Source of the DNA: JAKVCB01 sp963578605
Lineage (GTDB): Bacteria > Planctomycetota > Planctomycetia > Pirellulales > Lacipirellulaceae
Assembly: GCA_963578605.1 (NCBI GenBank)
Contig: CAUZEA010000062.1
Coordinates: 1-33,654, forward strand
Reading direction: 5' to 3'
Length of the DNA: 33,654 nucleotides
Both the position numbers and the translations under genes were made by a program. Positions 8,653-17,197 of the stretch are shown one piece after another (the first letter of the stretch is position 1; every line of letters begins with the position of its first letter). A model generated the notes under the pieces. It was not told the origin of the DNA. It worked only from the letters and a program-made list of their open reading frames with translations, and searched no databases.

Positions 8653-9663
8653 TTGAAAGAATACAATATTGAAACGTTTGAGCGACATATCGTTGATCAG
8701 CAACACAAAGAGCATCCGGACGCCCAAGGTGACTTCTCCTGGCTTTTGTCCGGTATTGTTTTGGCCTGCAAGATCATTGGAGAAGAAGTTCGTCGGCTGG
8801 GCCTTTCGGATAGCCGCGGAACGGCAGGCAGTGACAACGTGCACGGCGAAGAGCAGCAAAAACTCGACGTGTTTGCAAATCAAGTCCTGATGGAATGCCT
8901 CGGCTCGCGGGGTAATGTTGGATTGCTGGCATCTGAGGAGGATGAAGACCCGATCGTAGTCCTGGAGAATCCCGACCAAGGCGAGTACATCGTCGTTTTT
9001 GATCCTCTCGATGGATCGAGCAACATCGATGTGAATGTGAGCGTGGGAACTATTTTTTCGGTTTTTCGTCGTAGCCGCGAGAATGGTGGTTCGTTTGACG
9101 AGGAAGTCTTGCAGTGCGGTTGTGAGCAGCTTGCTGCCGGCTATGTCTTGTACGGCTCTTCGACGATGATGGTTTACACGATAGGGCAGGGGGTCCATGG
9201 GTTTACCCTCGATCCCACCATTGGTACTTTCGTGTTGACACATCCGAATTTGCAAATGCCTGGGCGGGGTATGATTTATTCGGTGAATGAATCGTATGCG
9301 GATGGTTTTCCGCCTTATTGCCGCCGGTTCTTGCATTGGGTGAAATCTGGCGAGGACGACACGCTCTATCGGTCGCGCTACATCGGGTCGCTGGTTGCCG
9401 ATTTCCATCGCACGTTGTTCAAAGGTGGTATCTTCCTTTATCCCCCCACCTCATTCTTTCCTCAAGGCAAGCTTCGTCTGGTGTACGAGGCAAACCCCAT
9501 TGCGTTTCTTGCCGAGCAAGCAGGTGGTGTGGCCACGAATGGCTCCCAGAGAATTCTGCAACTCAAGCCAACCACGCTGCATGAGCGGGTACCCCTGTTC
9601 GTTGGCAGTTCGTTCGAAATGGATAAACTACATGCCTTCATTCAGCGCCCGCTGAAGGTATGA
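8653..9663 (+). CDS. fbp: Class I fructose-1,6-bisphosphatase
   Basis: 336 residues, matching class I FBPases. It hydrolyses fructose 1,6-bisphosphate to fructose 6-phosphate in gluconeogenesis, with Mg2+. Metal and substrate motifs are visible: ASEEDE (residues 93-98), VVFDPLDGSSNIDVNVSVGT (114-133) with Asp117 and Asp120 as metal ligands, YGSSTMMVYTIG, and the sugar-phosphate region SRYIGSLVADFHRTLFKGGI. The start codon is TTG at 8653. GGGGAG at 8640-8645 lies seven bases upstream and no ATG stands nearby, so the TTG is well supported; the protein begins MKEYNIETFERHI. It lies downstream of ald and upstream of mtnA. Confidence 0.97.
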   Translation: MKEYNIETFERHIVDQQHKEHPDAQGDFSWLLSGIVLACKIIGEEVRRLGLSDSRGTAGSDNVHGEEQQKLDVFANQVLMECLGSRGNVGLLASEEDEDPIVVLENPDQGEYIVVFDPLDGSSNIDVNVSVGTIFSVFRRSRENGGSFDEEVLQCGCEQLAAGYVLYGSSTMMVYTIGQGVHGFTLDPTIGTFVLTHPNLQMPGRGMIYSVNESYADGFPPYCRRFLHWVKSGEDDTLYRSRYIGSLVADFHRTLFKGGIFLYPPTSFFPQGKLRLVYEANPIAFLAEQAGGVATNGSQRILQLKPTTLHERVPLFVGSSFEMDKLHAFIQRPLKV

Positions 9664-9727
9664 TCGACCACCATTTGTAATATTCCTCCCAGATTTTCCT
9701 GGGGCCTTCTACTCACAAGCGACAACC

Positions 9728-10807
9728 ATGCCGCAGCAAACGCAAACGCTCTGTTGGTTGGGCGATATCGACGGGCACCTTCGATTACTCGACCAGACGC
9801 AATTGCCGACTACCTTGGCTTACGTCGACTGTCGTACCGTCGAGGATGTCTGGAAAGCGATCCGCAGTCTGCAGGTTCGAGGAGCTCCCGCGATCGGGAT
9901 TGCCGCTGCTTATGGCGTTTGCCTCGCGATTCAACAGGCGGAACACAACATCAAACTCTGTGCTTGCGAGGCTTGCGAATATCTGGCTACGAGCCGGCCA
10001 ACAGCCGTCAATTTATCTTGGGCCCTCGATCGCATGCGGTACGTGCTGCAGACGGAATGTGTTGACAACAATCCCCGCGAACTGGCCGAGCGCCTCCTTG
10101 GCGAGGCTTGTGCAATCCATCAGGAAGATCGACAGCAATGTGCCTCGATTGGCCGATGCGGTGCCGAGCTGTTGACTTCCTTGCCCCTGGGTGCAGGAAT
10201 CCTGACCCACTGTAACACAGGTGCTTTGGCTACCGGTGGAGACGGCACCGCGCTTGCCGTGATTTTTGCCTTGGCTCAAGCTGGTGCCGACCCCCACGTT
10301 TTTGTCGATGAAACCCGCCCTTTGCTTCAAGGAGCACGGCTTACCGCTTGGGAACTGAAACAGCGAGGAATAGAGGCAACGTTGATTTGCGATTCAATGG
10401 CTGCCCAGGTCATGAAAGAGGGACGTGTTGCCGCATGTATTACTGGTGCCGATCGGATCGCCGCTAACGGCGATACGGCCAACAAGATCGGGACCTATGG
10501 CGTCGCTACCCTGGCTCAAGCACATGGGATTCCTTTTTACGTGGCTGCCCCTACGTCGACTTTTGATCTTACCATTGATTCGGGAGATCAGATTCCCATC
10601 GAGGAACGAGGTGCAAACGAAATCACTTGCGGTTTTGGTAAGGTAACAGCGCCCGATCAGATTGCTGTTTACAATCCTGCCTTTGACGTGACGCCAGCTG
10701 AATTGATTTCGGCAATTGTGACCGAACGTGGCGTGATTCAACCGGTGTCCAGTCAGCAAATCGCCAATTCTGTCGTCGTTCGAGAGAGAAAGGTCGAAGC
10801 ACAATGA
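9728..10807 (+). CDS. mtnA: S-methyl-5-thioribose-1-phosphate isomerase
   Basis: 359 residues. The enzyme converts methylthioribose 1-phosphate to methylthioribulose 1-phosphate in the methionine salvage pathway. The eIF2B-like fold motifs are all there: VRGAPAIGIAAAYGVCLAI (residues 50-68), THCNTGALATGGDGTALAV with the catalytic Cys162, GADRIAANGDTANKIGT with the catalytic Asp242, and FYVAAPTSTFD. These match the Cys/Asp pair known from Bacillus MtnA. The related eIF2B or ribose-1,5-bisphosphate isomerase families are less likely given this exact motif set. The next gene, a 2-oxoacid decarboxylase-like enzyme, follows 88 bases later on the same strand. No other salvage genes are in the window. 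Confidence 0.96.
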   Translation: MPQQTQTLCWLGDIDGHLRLLDQTQLPTTLAYVDCRTVEDVWKAIRSLQVRGAPAIGIAAAYGVCLAIQQAEHNIKLCACEACEYLATSRPTAVNLSWALDRMRYVLQTECVDNNPRELAERLLGEACAIHQEDRQQCASIGRCGAELLTSLPLGAGILTHCNTGALATGGDGTALAVIFALAQAGADPHVFVDETRPLLQGARLTAWELKQRGIEATLICDSMAAQVMKEGRVAACITGADRIAANGDTANKIGTYGVATLAQAHGIPFYVAAPTSTFDLTIDSGDQIPIEERGANEITCGFGKVTAPDQIAVYNPAFDVTPAELISAIVTERGVIQPVSSQQIANSVVVRERKVEAQ

Positions 10808-10895
10808 AAACGACGCATGACCTGTCCAGGCAGGCTGCGTATAATTCTGCTGAAGCGGAAGGCATGTGCTCAACCTGTGACGACGGAGGTCCGAT

Positions 10896-12596
10896 ATGGC
10901 AAGCACAAAAGCAGGCTCTGGATTTGACGAACGGCCCTCTGTCGGAGCTTATCTCATTCGCCGTTTGCAAGACTATGGCATCAAGGATGTTTTCGGTATT
11001 CCGGGTGATTACGTACTGGCGCTCTACGCCATGTTGGAAAAAAGCCCGCTCAACACGATCGGTTGTACGCGCGAAGACTGTGCCGGTTTTGCCGCAGATG
11101 CTTACGCTCGTGTGCACGGCATGGGGGCGCTGTGTGTTACCTACTGCGTCGGTGGCTTGAGTGTTTGCAATGCAATCGCCGGTGCCTACGCAGAAAAATC
11201 ACCCGTCGTCGTAATTAGCGGTTCACCCGGTCTGAACGAGCGAATTCACAACCCGCTACTGCACCACATGGTGCGCAATTGGAGAACCCAGTTTGACGTC
11301 TTTTCAAAGTTGTGCGTCGCTGGATCAGAACTTAACGACCCGCTGACGTCGTTTCGTGAAATTGATCGAGTTCTGGCCGCGTGTAATCGATACAAACGTC
11401 CAGTCTACCTCGAAATCCCACGTGATATGGTTCACGTGGTCCCTGAAATTTCCCCGGAATACCACCATGTAGAGCCTCGGTCGAATACAGTAGCTCTCGA
11501 CGAAGCAGTTGTGGAAACGGCTGGTCGTATTGTCAAATCGCGACAACCCGTCTTGTTACTTGGCGTAGAGGTTCACCGATTTGGTCTCCAGGATGAGGTT
11601 GTGCAGTTGGCCGAACAAGCGGGAATACCGATGGCAGCAACCATGTTGGGAAAAGGTGTCGTGAGCGAGACGCACCCCCTCTATCTCGGATTGTACGAAG
11701 GTGCGCTCGGCAATCGGGCAGTTATAGAGTATGTCGAGGGGAGCGATTGCGTGCTGATGCTCGGCACGTTTATGACCGACATCAATCTCGGCATCTATAC
11801 GGCGCAGCTCGATATCATCCAATGTATCTATGTTACGAGCGAGCAACTACGAATACGTCACCACCATTATCATGATGTACGTTTGGAAGATTTTGTGCGC
11901 GAGCTGATTCGCCGCGGACCAAAATCTACGGTACCGATTCAAAATGTTTCCACCCGTGTCGACAAATCCAAGTTCGTGCTTCAGCCAGACGCTCCCATTA
12001 CGATCACCCGCTTGATTGAAAGGCTCGATGAGCAACTCCAGGACGGCACGATTGTAATCGCCGACATTGGGGATGCACTGTTTGCCGCGACCGAGTTGCA
12101 AACGTGTGGAAAAACAGAGTTTGTCAGCCCGGCCTATTACACGTCGATGGGTTTTGCCGTGCCGGCTGCCCTGGGAATCGCAACCGCCCGACCGGGAGAA
12201 CGGGTTGTTGCCATTGTTGGTGACGGGGCTTTTCAAATGACCGGGATGGAAGTCTCCAACCTCGTACGCCGCAAAATCCCGGCTATTGTGATCGTGCTCA
12301 ATAACGGTGGCTATGGTATCGGGCGCCTGCTCCACCCTGGAGATTGGGAGTTTAACGAAATTCAACCGTGGCAATATCACAAATTGCCGCTTCTCCTGAG
12401 TGGTGGCACGGGTTACGAAGTCCGCACCGAAGCTGAATTCGATCAGGCCCTCACAGCAGCCTGGTCTCAAACTTCAGAGCCAAGCATTCTGAATGTGTAT
12501 CTTGACCGGCAGGACCGTAGCCGGGCTCTCGGTCACCTGGCAGAAGTTATGAGTCAGACCGTTACAGGTAGAGTGGCTACCTGTGACGTCGATTGA
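10896..12596 (+). CDS. Thiamine-diphosphate 2-oxoacid decarboxylase-like enzyme
   Basis: 566 residues, typical of the pyruvate/indolepyruvate decarboxylase group. GGAGGT stands five bases before the ATG. The pyrimidine-binding domain shows IPGDYVLALYAML with the family Asp (residue 38), the cofactor-activating Glu60 in CTREDCAGFAADAYAR, and the paired His of this group at 123-124 (LLHHMV). The diphosphate domain has VGDGAFQMTGMEVSNL and LNNGGYGIGRLL. In classical pyruvate decarboxylase the last motif reads GYTIE, with a catalytic Glu; here a Gly stands in its place, so decarboxylation of a standard 2-oxoacid is not certain. Neighbouring mtnA hints at a methionine-salvage-derived oxoacid, but that is only inference. 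Confidence 0.85.
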   Translation: MASTKAGSGFDERPSVGAYLIRRLQDYGIKDVFGIPGDYVLALYAMLEKSPLNTIGCTREDCAGFAADAYARVHGMGALCVTYCVGGLSVCNAIAGAYAEKSPVVVISGSPGLNERIHNPLLHHMVRNWRTQFDVFSKLCVAGSELNDPLTSFREIDRVLAACNRYKRPVYLEIPRDMVHVVPEISPEYHHVEPRSNTVALDEAVVETAGRIVKSRQPVLLLGVEVHRFGLQDEVVQLAEQAGIPMAATMLGKGVVSETHPLYLGLYEGALGNRAVIEYVEGSDCVLMLGTFMTDINLGIYTAQLDIIQCIYVTSEQLRIRHHHYHDVRLEDFVRELIRRGPKSTVPIQNVSTRVDKSKFVLQPDAPITITRLIERLDEQLQDGTIVIADIGDALFAATELQTCGKTEFVSPAYYTSMGFAVPAALGIATARPGERVVAIVGDGAFQMTGMEVSNLVRRKIPAIVIVLNNGGYGIGRLLHPGDWEFNEIQPWQYHKLPLLLSGGTGYEVRTEAEFDQALTAAWSQTSEPSILNVYLDRQDRSRALGHLAEVMSQTVTGRVATCDVD

Positions 12597-12815
12597 ACGG
12601 AGACCGCCAACAGGAAACTTTGCGAAGGGGTCCAGCGGTTGTGCCGGTGGGTGAGCAGGGGCCCGTCCCCGTGGTCGGTTTGTCGCCCCAGTTCGCACCT
12701 GTCTATCGCCCTGGCCAGCCGAGGCGACCTTCGGTGGTGGACCCGTCCGGCGCACAAACCGCCACGACGACACAAGTCAGCAGGGATATTCCAGTCGACC
12801 TCATCTGCGAATTTC

Positions 12816-13295
12816 TCACGACTTGCTCGATTTTGGAAAGTTCTCTTCCTCGCGATTCGCAAATCCCCAACTCGATGGCTGATACCCGATGTCAAGTTCC
12901 GGTGACAACAGTCTCTTTCCCTGCTGATGCTGACTGTGCATCATCCGGTCAAGGATATCCGTCGTCAGCAGTGTGCGTTTGACCGGGTAAGAGGGTTTCC
13001 CTGTGTGGACCATCGGTTCAATCGCACGCAGCAGATGCTCGAAATGCCCGTTCGGGTTCTCCGCGAGTCGAAACCACCAGGCAACCGATGCCTCACGCTG
13101 ACGCAGTCGACAGGCGACCGCGAATTCATGGGTGACACCGGAGACCTTCGTGACGGTCGCTCTCAGCCCGTCACTATATTCGATCAGGTAAACCAGTGTG
13201 GCTCTGTCGCGTAATTGCGATTCGATCTTCTCCACCGGGCCGTGGAAGGTGCGCACGGAAGATTGGAGGCATTGCCTGAACGCAATATGGATGCG
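12816..13295 (-). pseudogene. C-terminal relic of a Gfo/Idh/MocA-like oxidoreductase
   Basis: The open stretch from 13295 down to the stop at 12816 encodes the end of a family I recognise from planctomycete genomes: LVYLIEYSDGLRATV, FAVACRL, FRLAENPNGHFEHLLRAIEP, MVHTGKPSYPVKRTLLTTDI and LSPELDIGYQPSSWGF. The N-terminal NAD-binding Rossmann half, which should come before it, is missing: a stop at 13298-13296 and then the end of the ppx gene (13311) occupy that place. A GTG at 13256 could start a 146-residue product, but a truncated gene remnant is the better reading. The family assignment is from memory of conserved patterns. Confidence 0.6.
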
Positions 13296-13310
13296 TCACG
13301 ACATGCTCTA

Positions 13311-14951
13311 TTACGCGGTTTCGGGATCTTCCGACGATGGGAAGTTTGTGTCATTCACGTCGGGTTGGTTTGGCGTGAAGCTTTGACTCGTTGAGAACAC
13401 AACCTGCCGGTGGAACACCTTTTTAAAGAGTTTGACTTTTCGCCGCGCAGCCCACAAATCGACCTCTGGGTTTTCCTTGGCAAATATTGTGATCTCGACC
13501 GCGCCGTCACAATCCTTTGCGCGTACGCCTGCGATACATTGCTGATGGGTGCGGTCAAGGGCGAGCGCCAACCTGAGGATCGCGGCAATTTTCGAAACCC
13601 GCAGTTGATCGTTGTTGGTTAACTCGCGGAAGTGGTTATGTTTTTGTTTGGGCGAAGCACCGCGATGGTAGCGAGCAACATTGGCAAGCAGCTGTAGTTG
13701 GTGCCGCTCAAATCCTGGCAGTTCACTATTCTGGATCAGGTGATAGCTGTGTTTGTGGTGATTGTCAAAGTTGATCAGATAACCGACGTTGGCGAGTAGT
13801 GCTGCCGTTTCAATGAGGGGACGATCCTGATGCGATAATTTCAACGGCTGGGCGAGTTGGTGCCAGAGTTCGCCGGCGATTCGAGTGACCTGGTTGGCGT
13901 GTTCCAGATCGACGCCGCAATTGCCTGCGAATCTCTCCACGACTTTCCTTTGTTCGATGGGTGACATAGATTCGGAGGGCGTGCCCTGGATCATTGTCAA
14001 TAGCAAGCCATCGCGCACGCCACGGGTATGGACCTGCAACACGTTGATTTTTAGGTATCGCATCACGCGCTCGATGATCGCCAGCCCCGGTACGATGATA
14101 TCGGCCCGTTTGGGATTCAGTCCCGCCACCTCGTAGCGTTTTTCCAAAGAGAGATGGGACAAATCGGCAATCAAATGATGGATGTCGGCACGAGTCGTGC
14201 GGAACCCGCGCAACGGTTCTTTTGCCCGCCCCAATCGCGCGAGTATCATCGAGGCGAGGGAGGTGAAGGTCCCCCCCGTGCCGAAAAGCATTGCGGGTAC
14301 GAACGGTGGCTGCCCAATTTTGCGTTTCAACTCACGATCGATAGTTCGTTGGAGCCTGATCAGCCCTTTTTCTTCACACGTGCTGGTGACTTTGCATTGT
14401 TCGGCCAGCCGTACTGCTCCCAGGTTTGTCGCATAGACTTGTTCCACGAGTCCCGAAGAGGCGAGGACAATTTCGGTGCTGCCGCCACCGATATCGGCAA
14501 CCGCCACTTCGCGATTAGCCACGTCAAATGCCCACGTCACACTCAGGAATGCCAGCCTTGCTTCTTTCCGGGGAGCGATGACTTCAACTTTAAGTTGCAA
14601 TTCGGCTTGAATCCGCTCGCAGAAGGACCGACCATTAACTGCCTCGCGAATCGCGCTAGTGGCAATTGCCCGTACTTCCCGTGCACCAAATCCTTGCGCG
14701 ATGGTCAGGAAGTTCCTTAACGCCGCCAGCGTCTGATTCATGGCGGTGGTATCGAGCCGACCGATCGAGGCTAGTACTGAGGCAAGCCGTGTATTCTCCC
14801 GTTCTTCATTCAGGATACGATATCCCCCACCCGGGAGGACTTGCGCCACGACCAGACGGACGCTGTTGGAACCAATGTCGATTGCTGCAATCCGCGTGTC
14901 CTCTCCCGAAGACAGAGCGGCTTTACCAGCAGAATCCACGCTTCCACTCAT
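13311..14951 (-). CDS. ppx: Ppx/GppA family exopolyphosphatase
   Basis: 546 residues, the length of a full Ppx/GppA protein with an HD-like C-terminal domain. The sugar-kinase/actin-like fold motifs are clear: TRIAAIDIGSNSVRLVVAQV (residues about 19-38), VREVRA-type ATSAIREAVNG, VAVADIGGGSTEIVLAS and MLFGTGGTFTSLASM. The C-terminal half (from about residue 330) has the helical HD-like region with QDRPLIETAALLANVGYLI, NFDNHHKHSYHLIQ and KIAAILRLALALDR. It should hydrolyse terminal phosphate from polyphosphate or pppGpp; the sequence alone does not separate Ppx from GppA. It is divergent from hemW, with about 116 bases between them. Confidence 0.92.
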   Translation of the reverse strand: MSGSVDSAGKAALSSGEDTRIAAIDIGSNSVRLVVAQVLPGGGYRILNEERENTRLASVLASIGRLDTTAMNQTLAALRNFLTIAQGFGAREVRAIATSAIREAVNGRSFCERIQAELQLKVEVIAPRKEARLAFLSVTWAFDVANREVAVADIGGGSTEIVLASSGLVEQVYATNLGAVRLAEQCKVTSTCEEKGLIRLQRTIDRELKRKIGQPPFVPAMLFGTGGTFTSLASMILARLGRAKEPLRGFRTTRADIHHLIADLSHLSLEKRYEVAGLNPKRADIIVPGLAIIERVMRYLKINVLQVHTRGVRDGLLLTMIQGTPSESMSPIEQRKVVERFAGNCGVDLEHANQVTRIAGELWHQLAQPLKLSHQDRPLIETAALLANVGYLINFDNHHKHSYHLIQNSELPGFERHQLQLLANVARYHRGASPKQKHNHFRELTNNDQLRVSKIAAILRLALALDRTHQQCIAGVRAKDCDGAVEITIFAKENPEVDLWAARRKVKLFKKVFHRQVVFSTSQSFTPNQPDVNDTNFPSSEDPETA

Positions 14952-15067
14952 GGGGGTGCCGTGTTAGGCATCTCTGTCTTTCCGGGAATATTTCGACGAG
15001 CCGGCCGCAGGGGCAGCAACCAGTTCTCAATAACCATTATCATCAGTGTTTTCTGTAGCTTGTAAAG

Positions 15068-16234
15068 ATGTCCCTAAACCCTCCCGACCCACTGGCGTTG
15101 AAACCTGTCGGCAAACCTCCGCGCGCCGCGTATATTCACGTTCCTTTTTGCGCCCACCGCTGTGGCTATTGCAACTTCACCCTCGTGGCAGACCGCAACG
15201 ATTTGGTTGAACCTTATCTGCGCGCCATAGCGCAGGAGCTTGCCTTGCTCGGAGAAGCCCAGCCGGTCGATACACTATATTTCGGGGGAGGTACCCCCAC
15301 ACAATTGTCATACGACAACTTCCAGCGGCTTGCCGAGCTTGTGTTGCGATGGCATCCACTCGCCGATGATTACGAGTGGACGGTAGAAGCGAATCCGGCG
15401 GATGTCACAGTCCAGCAGGTAAAACTTTTTGAGGAACTTGGGGTGACCCGGCTCAGCCTGGGAGTCCAGTCTTTTGATCCCCAAAAGCTTCAGCTCTTGG
15501 AACGTGACCACCAGGCATCAGATAATTCCCGCGCCACGAGCCTTGTCAAAGCGGCCGGGATGCAAGTTGCAGTTGATTTGATTTTTGGGTGTCCTCAAGA
15601 AACGCTTGCGACGTGGCAGTCCGACCTTGACAGTGCTTTGCTGCTTGAGCCCGATCATATTTCAACCTACGGATTGACCTTCGAAAAGGGTACCCAGTTT
15701 TGGAGCCGCAAACAAAAGGGCCAGTTGCTGGAGTTGGCAGAGGATCGCCAGCGGCAAATGTACGAACTGGCCATTGATCACTTGACGGCGGCCAGGTTCG
15801 AGCACTACGAAGTTTCCAATTTTGCCCGTCCCGACCGACGCTCCCGACACAATCAGGTCTACTGGTCAGGGGCCCCGTATTTTGCAGCGGGTCCCGGCGC
15901 GTCGAGATATATTGGAGGCGTGCGCGAGACCAATCATCGCAGCACAACGGCTTATCTCAAACGCATGCTGGCGGGAGAATCGCCAGTTGCAGAACGTGAA
16001 GAACTTTCCCCCGAGGGGCAAGCCCGCGAATTATTGGTTTTTGGACTGCGGCGTCTGGAGGGTGTTGATCGGGAGGAGTTCTTTCAACAAACTGCATGGC
16101 AGGTTGATGCGCTGGTCAGCAGTCAGCTTGCGAGGTTATGCCAGCTTGACCTGCTTCAAGACGATGGTCGTCGAGTCCGATTGACTCGCAAAGGACTTCT
16201 TGTGAGCGACGCACTCTGGCCTGAGTTGTTGTAG
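15068..16234 (+). CDS. hemW: HemW, heme chaperone, radical SAM
   Basis: 388 residues. The radical SAM cluster motif is Cys28, Cys32 and Cys35 (FCAHRCGYCNF). The fourth cysteine typical of coproporphyrinogen dehydrogenase HemN is absent (NF follows), which points to HemW. The HNxxYW motif characteristic of HemW is present as HNQVYW at about residue 262. Other marks are YFGGGTPTQL, VEANPADVT, RLSLGVQSFDPQKL, DLIFGCPQETL and the C-terminal winged-helix-like end. HemW binds heme and delivers it to respiratory proteins. Older annotations of such genes as hemN are likely wrong here. The ribosome binding site before ATG 15068 is weak (GTAAAG). Confidence 0.95.
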   Translation: MSLNPPDPLALKPVGKPPRAAYIHVPFCAHRCGYCNFTLVADRNDLVEPYLRAIAQELALLGEAQPVDTLYFGGGTPTQLSYDNFQRLAELVLRWHPLADDYEWTVEANPADVTVQQVKLFEELGVTRLSLGVQSFDPQKLQLLERDHQASDNSRATSLVKAAGMQVAVDLIFGCPQETLATWQSDLDSALLLEPDHISTYGLTFEKGTQFWSRKQKGQLLELAEDRQRQMYELAIDHLTAARFEHYEVSNFARPDRRSRHNQVYWSGAPYFAAGPGASRYIGGVRETNHRSTTAYLKRMLAGESPVAEREELSPEGQARELLVFGLRRLEGVDREEFFQQTAWQVDALVSSQLARLCQLDLLQDDGRRVRLTRKGLLVSDALWPELL

Positions 16235-16237
16235 CGG

Positions 16238-16254
16238 GCGAAACGTGTTTTCGC
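16238..16254. terminator. Possible small hairpin between convergent genes
   Basis: A 6-bp perfect stem GCGAAA / TTTCGC with a five-base loop lies right after the hemW stop and about 20 bases from the stop of the opposing gene. There is no T-run, so terminator activity is uncertain. Confidence 0.3.
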
Positions 16255-16274
16255 TGTGCCACCACCTCCCAATC

Positions 16275-16844
16275 CTACAGCGGTGCTTGTGGCAGTTCGC
16301 GTCGGTAGGGGGGGCGCTCACGCGGTGGGAGTTCGACTTCATTCTCATCGGCCCAGATCCGCCGCTCTTCAGCGGTTGCGTAATAGCGGAGCCATATGTC
16401 AGGGTCGCCCCACGTGTTGGCACAGTCCCAATGCAAGTAGCTGTTGTTACGCGCTAACTTCTTTTCGTGGGATGGAAGAATGTCACGGTAGATAATGCAG
16501 TAGAGTTGGTAATCGGTCAGGTGATCGGTGAAGTCGAGCACAATGTGTTCTGCGAACAGTTTATCAACCGTTACGATCAACACCGCATTTAGCTGTGCCG
16601 GGCTGAGTTGATCAGGGTGGGGAACCGCCAGCGGTGGATCAAACCATTGGCTGATCGGTAGAATGGGTGCCCGTTCCCACTCCAGCATCGATTCGAGAAA
16701 CTCGTTCTCGTTGCGAGTTGTCATAACGCGGGCATTGACGCGACCGATGGATTCGTCGTAGAGCGGATCCAACTCGTCTCGCAATTGAGCGTTACGCAAC
16801 AAGTAGTCTACTTCGTCTGATTTCGATTGTTCGGGGAGATACAT
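16275..16844 (-). CDS. Conserved planctomycete hypothetical protein
   Basis: About 190 residues from ATG 16844 (MYLPEQSKSDEVDYLLRNAQ). An open frame continues upstream to 16988, but that extension reads like non-coding sequence. The text LRDELDPLYDESIGRVN, FLESMLEWERAPILPISQWF, LDFTDHLTDYQLYCIIYRDI, LPSHEKKLARNNSYLHWDC and WLRYYATAEERRIWADE is a pattern I associate with a conserved planctomycete protein of unknown function. It is soluble, acidic and Trp/Tyr-rich, with no signal peptide or known catalytic motif. It lies downstream of the uracil-DNA glycosylase gene on the same strand, separated by 350 bases, and convergent with hemW. Confidence 0.8.
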   Translation of the reverse strand: MYLPEQSKSDEVDYLLRNAQLRDELDPLYDESIGRVNARVMTTRNENEFLESMLEWERAPILPISQWFDPPLAVPHPDQLSPAQLNAVLIVTVDKLFAEHIVLDFTDHLTDYQLYCIIYRDILPSHEKKLARNNSYLHWDCANTWGDPDIWLRYYATAEERRIWADENEVELPPRERPPYRRELPQAPL

Positions 16845-17197
16845 GATCTTGAATCGAGATTTTTCTGGCTGTTGAACAAGGTTTTCAGACAACCTTCCAC
16901 GGATCCAATTTACCCGAACGATGCTGCCCTGATTCCCGGGGAGGCAATTTCCTAAGGCCTGAGACCGAGGAGCTTCGTTGCAAACCAATCCAGCGTGTTA
17001 AATGTTTGCCTGAACCTTGACTTTAACAACAACCGGCGAAGACGGGAAGCTTTTTGACCGTGAGCAAGCAGGGAGTTTTTTTACCCGCCAGTTCACGATC
17101 CGCAGGACTCGCAATTTCGATTCAGCCAGCTTGCGCATTCGCTACAACCAGAACTGGTCCCTTGTTTCCCCCCGTCCACCAGCTTGCCCGGGCGGGT
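16845..17197. other. Intergenic stretch between the UDG gene and a hypothetical gene
   Basis: About 350 bases on the 3' side of the UDG gene. It includes the open but unconvincing upstream extension of the hypothetical gene (to 16988). I see no further gene, repeat or RNA signal here. Confidence 0.4.

Noticed and set aside
10804..11160. 118-codon frame starting at the mtnA stop
   Set aside because: It runs through the decarboxylase start in another frame and has no recognisable composition; the GGAGGT site belongs to ATG 10896.
12593..12982. 129-codon plus-strand frame after the decarboxylase
   Set aside because: It overlaps the Gfo/Idh/MocA relic in antisense and has low-complexity Pro/Val-rich residues with no ribosome binding site.
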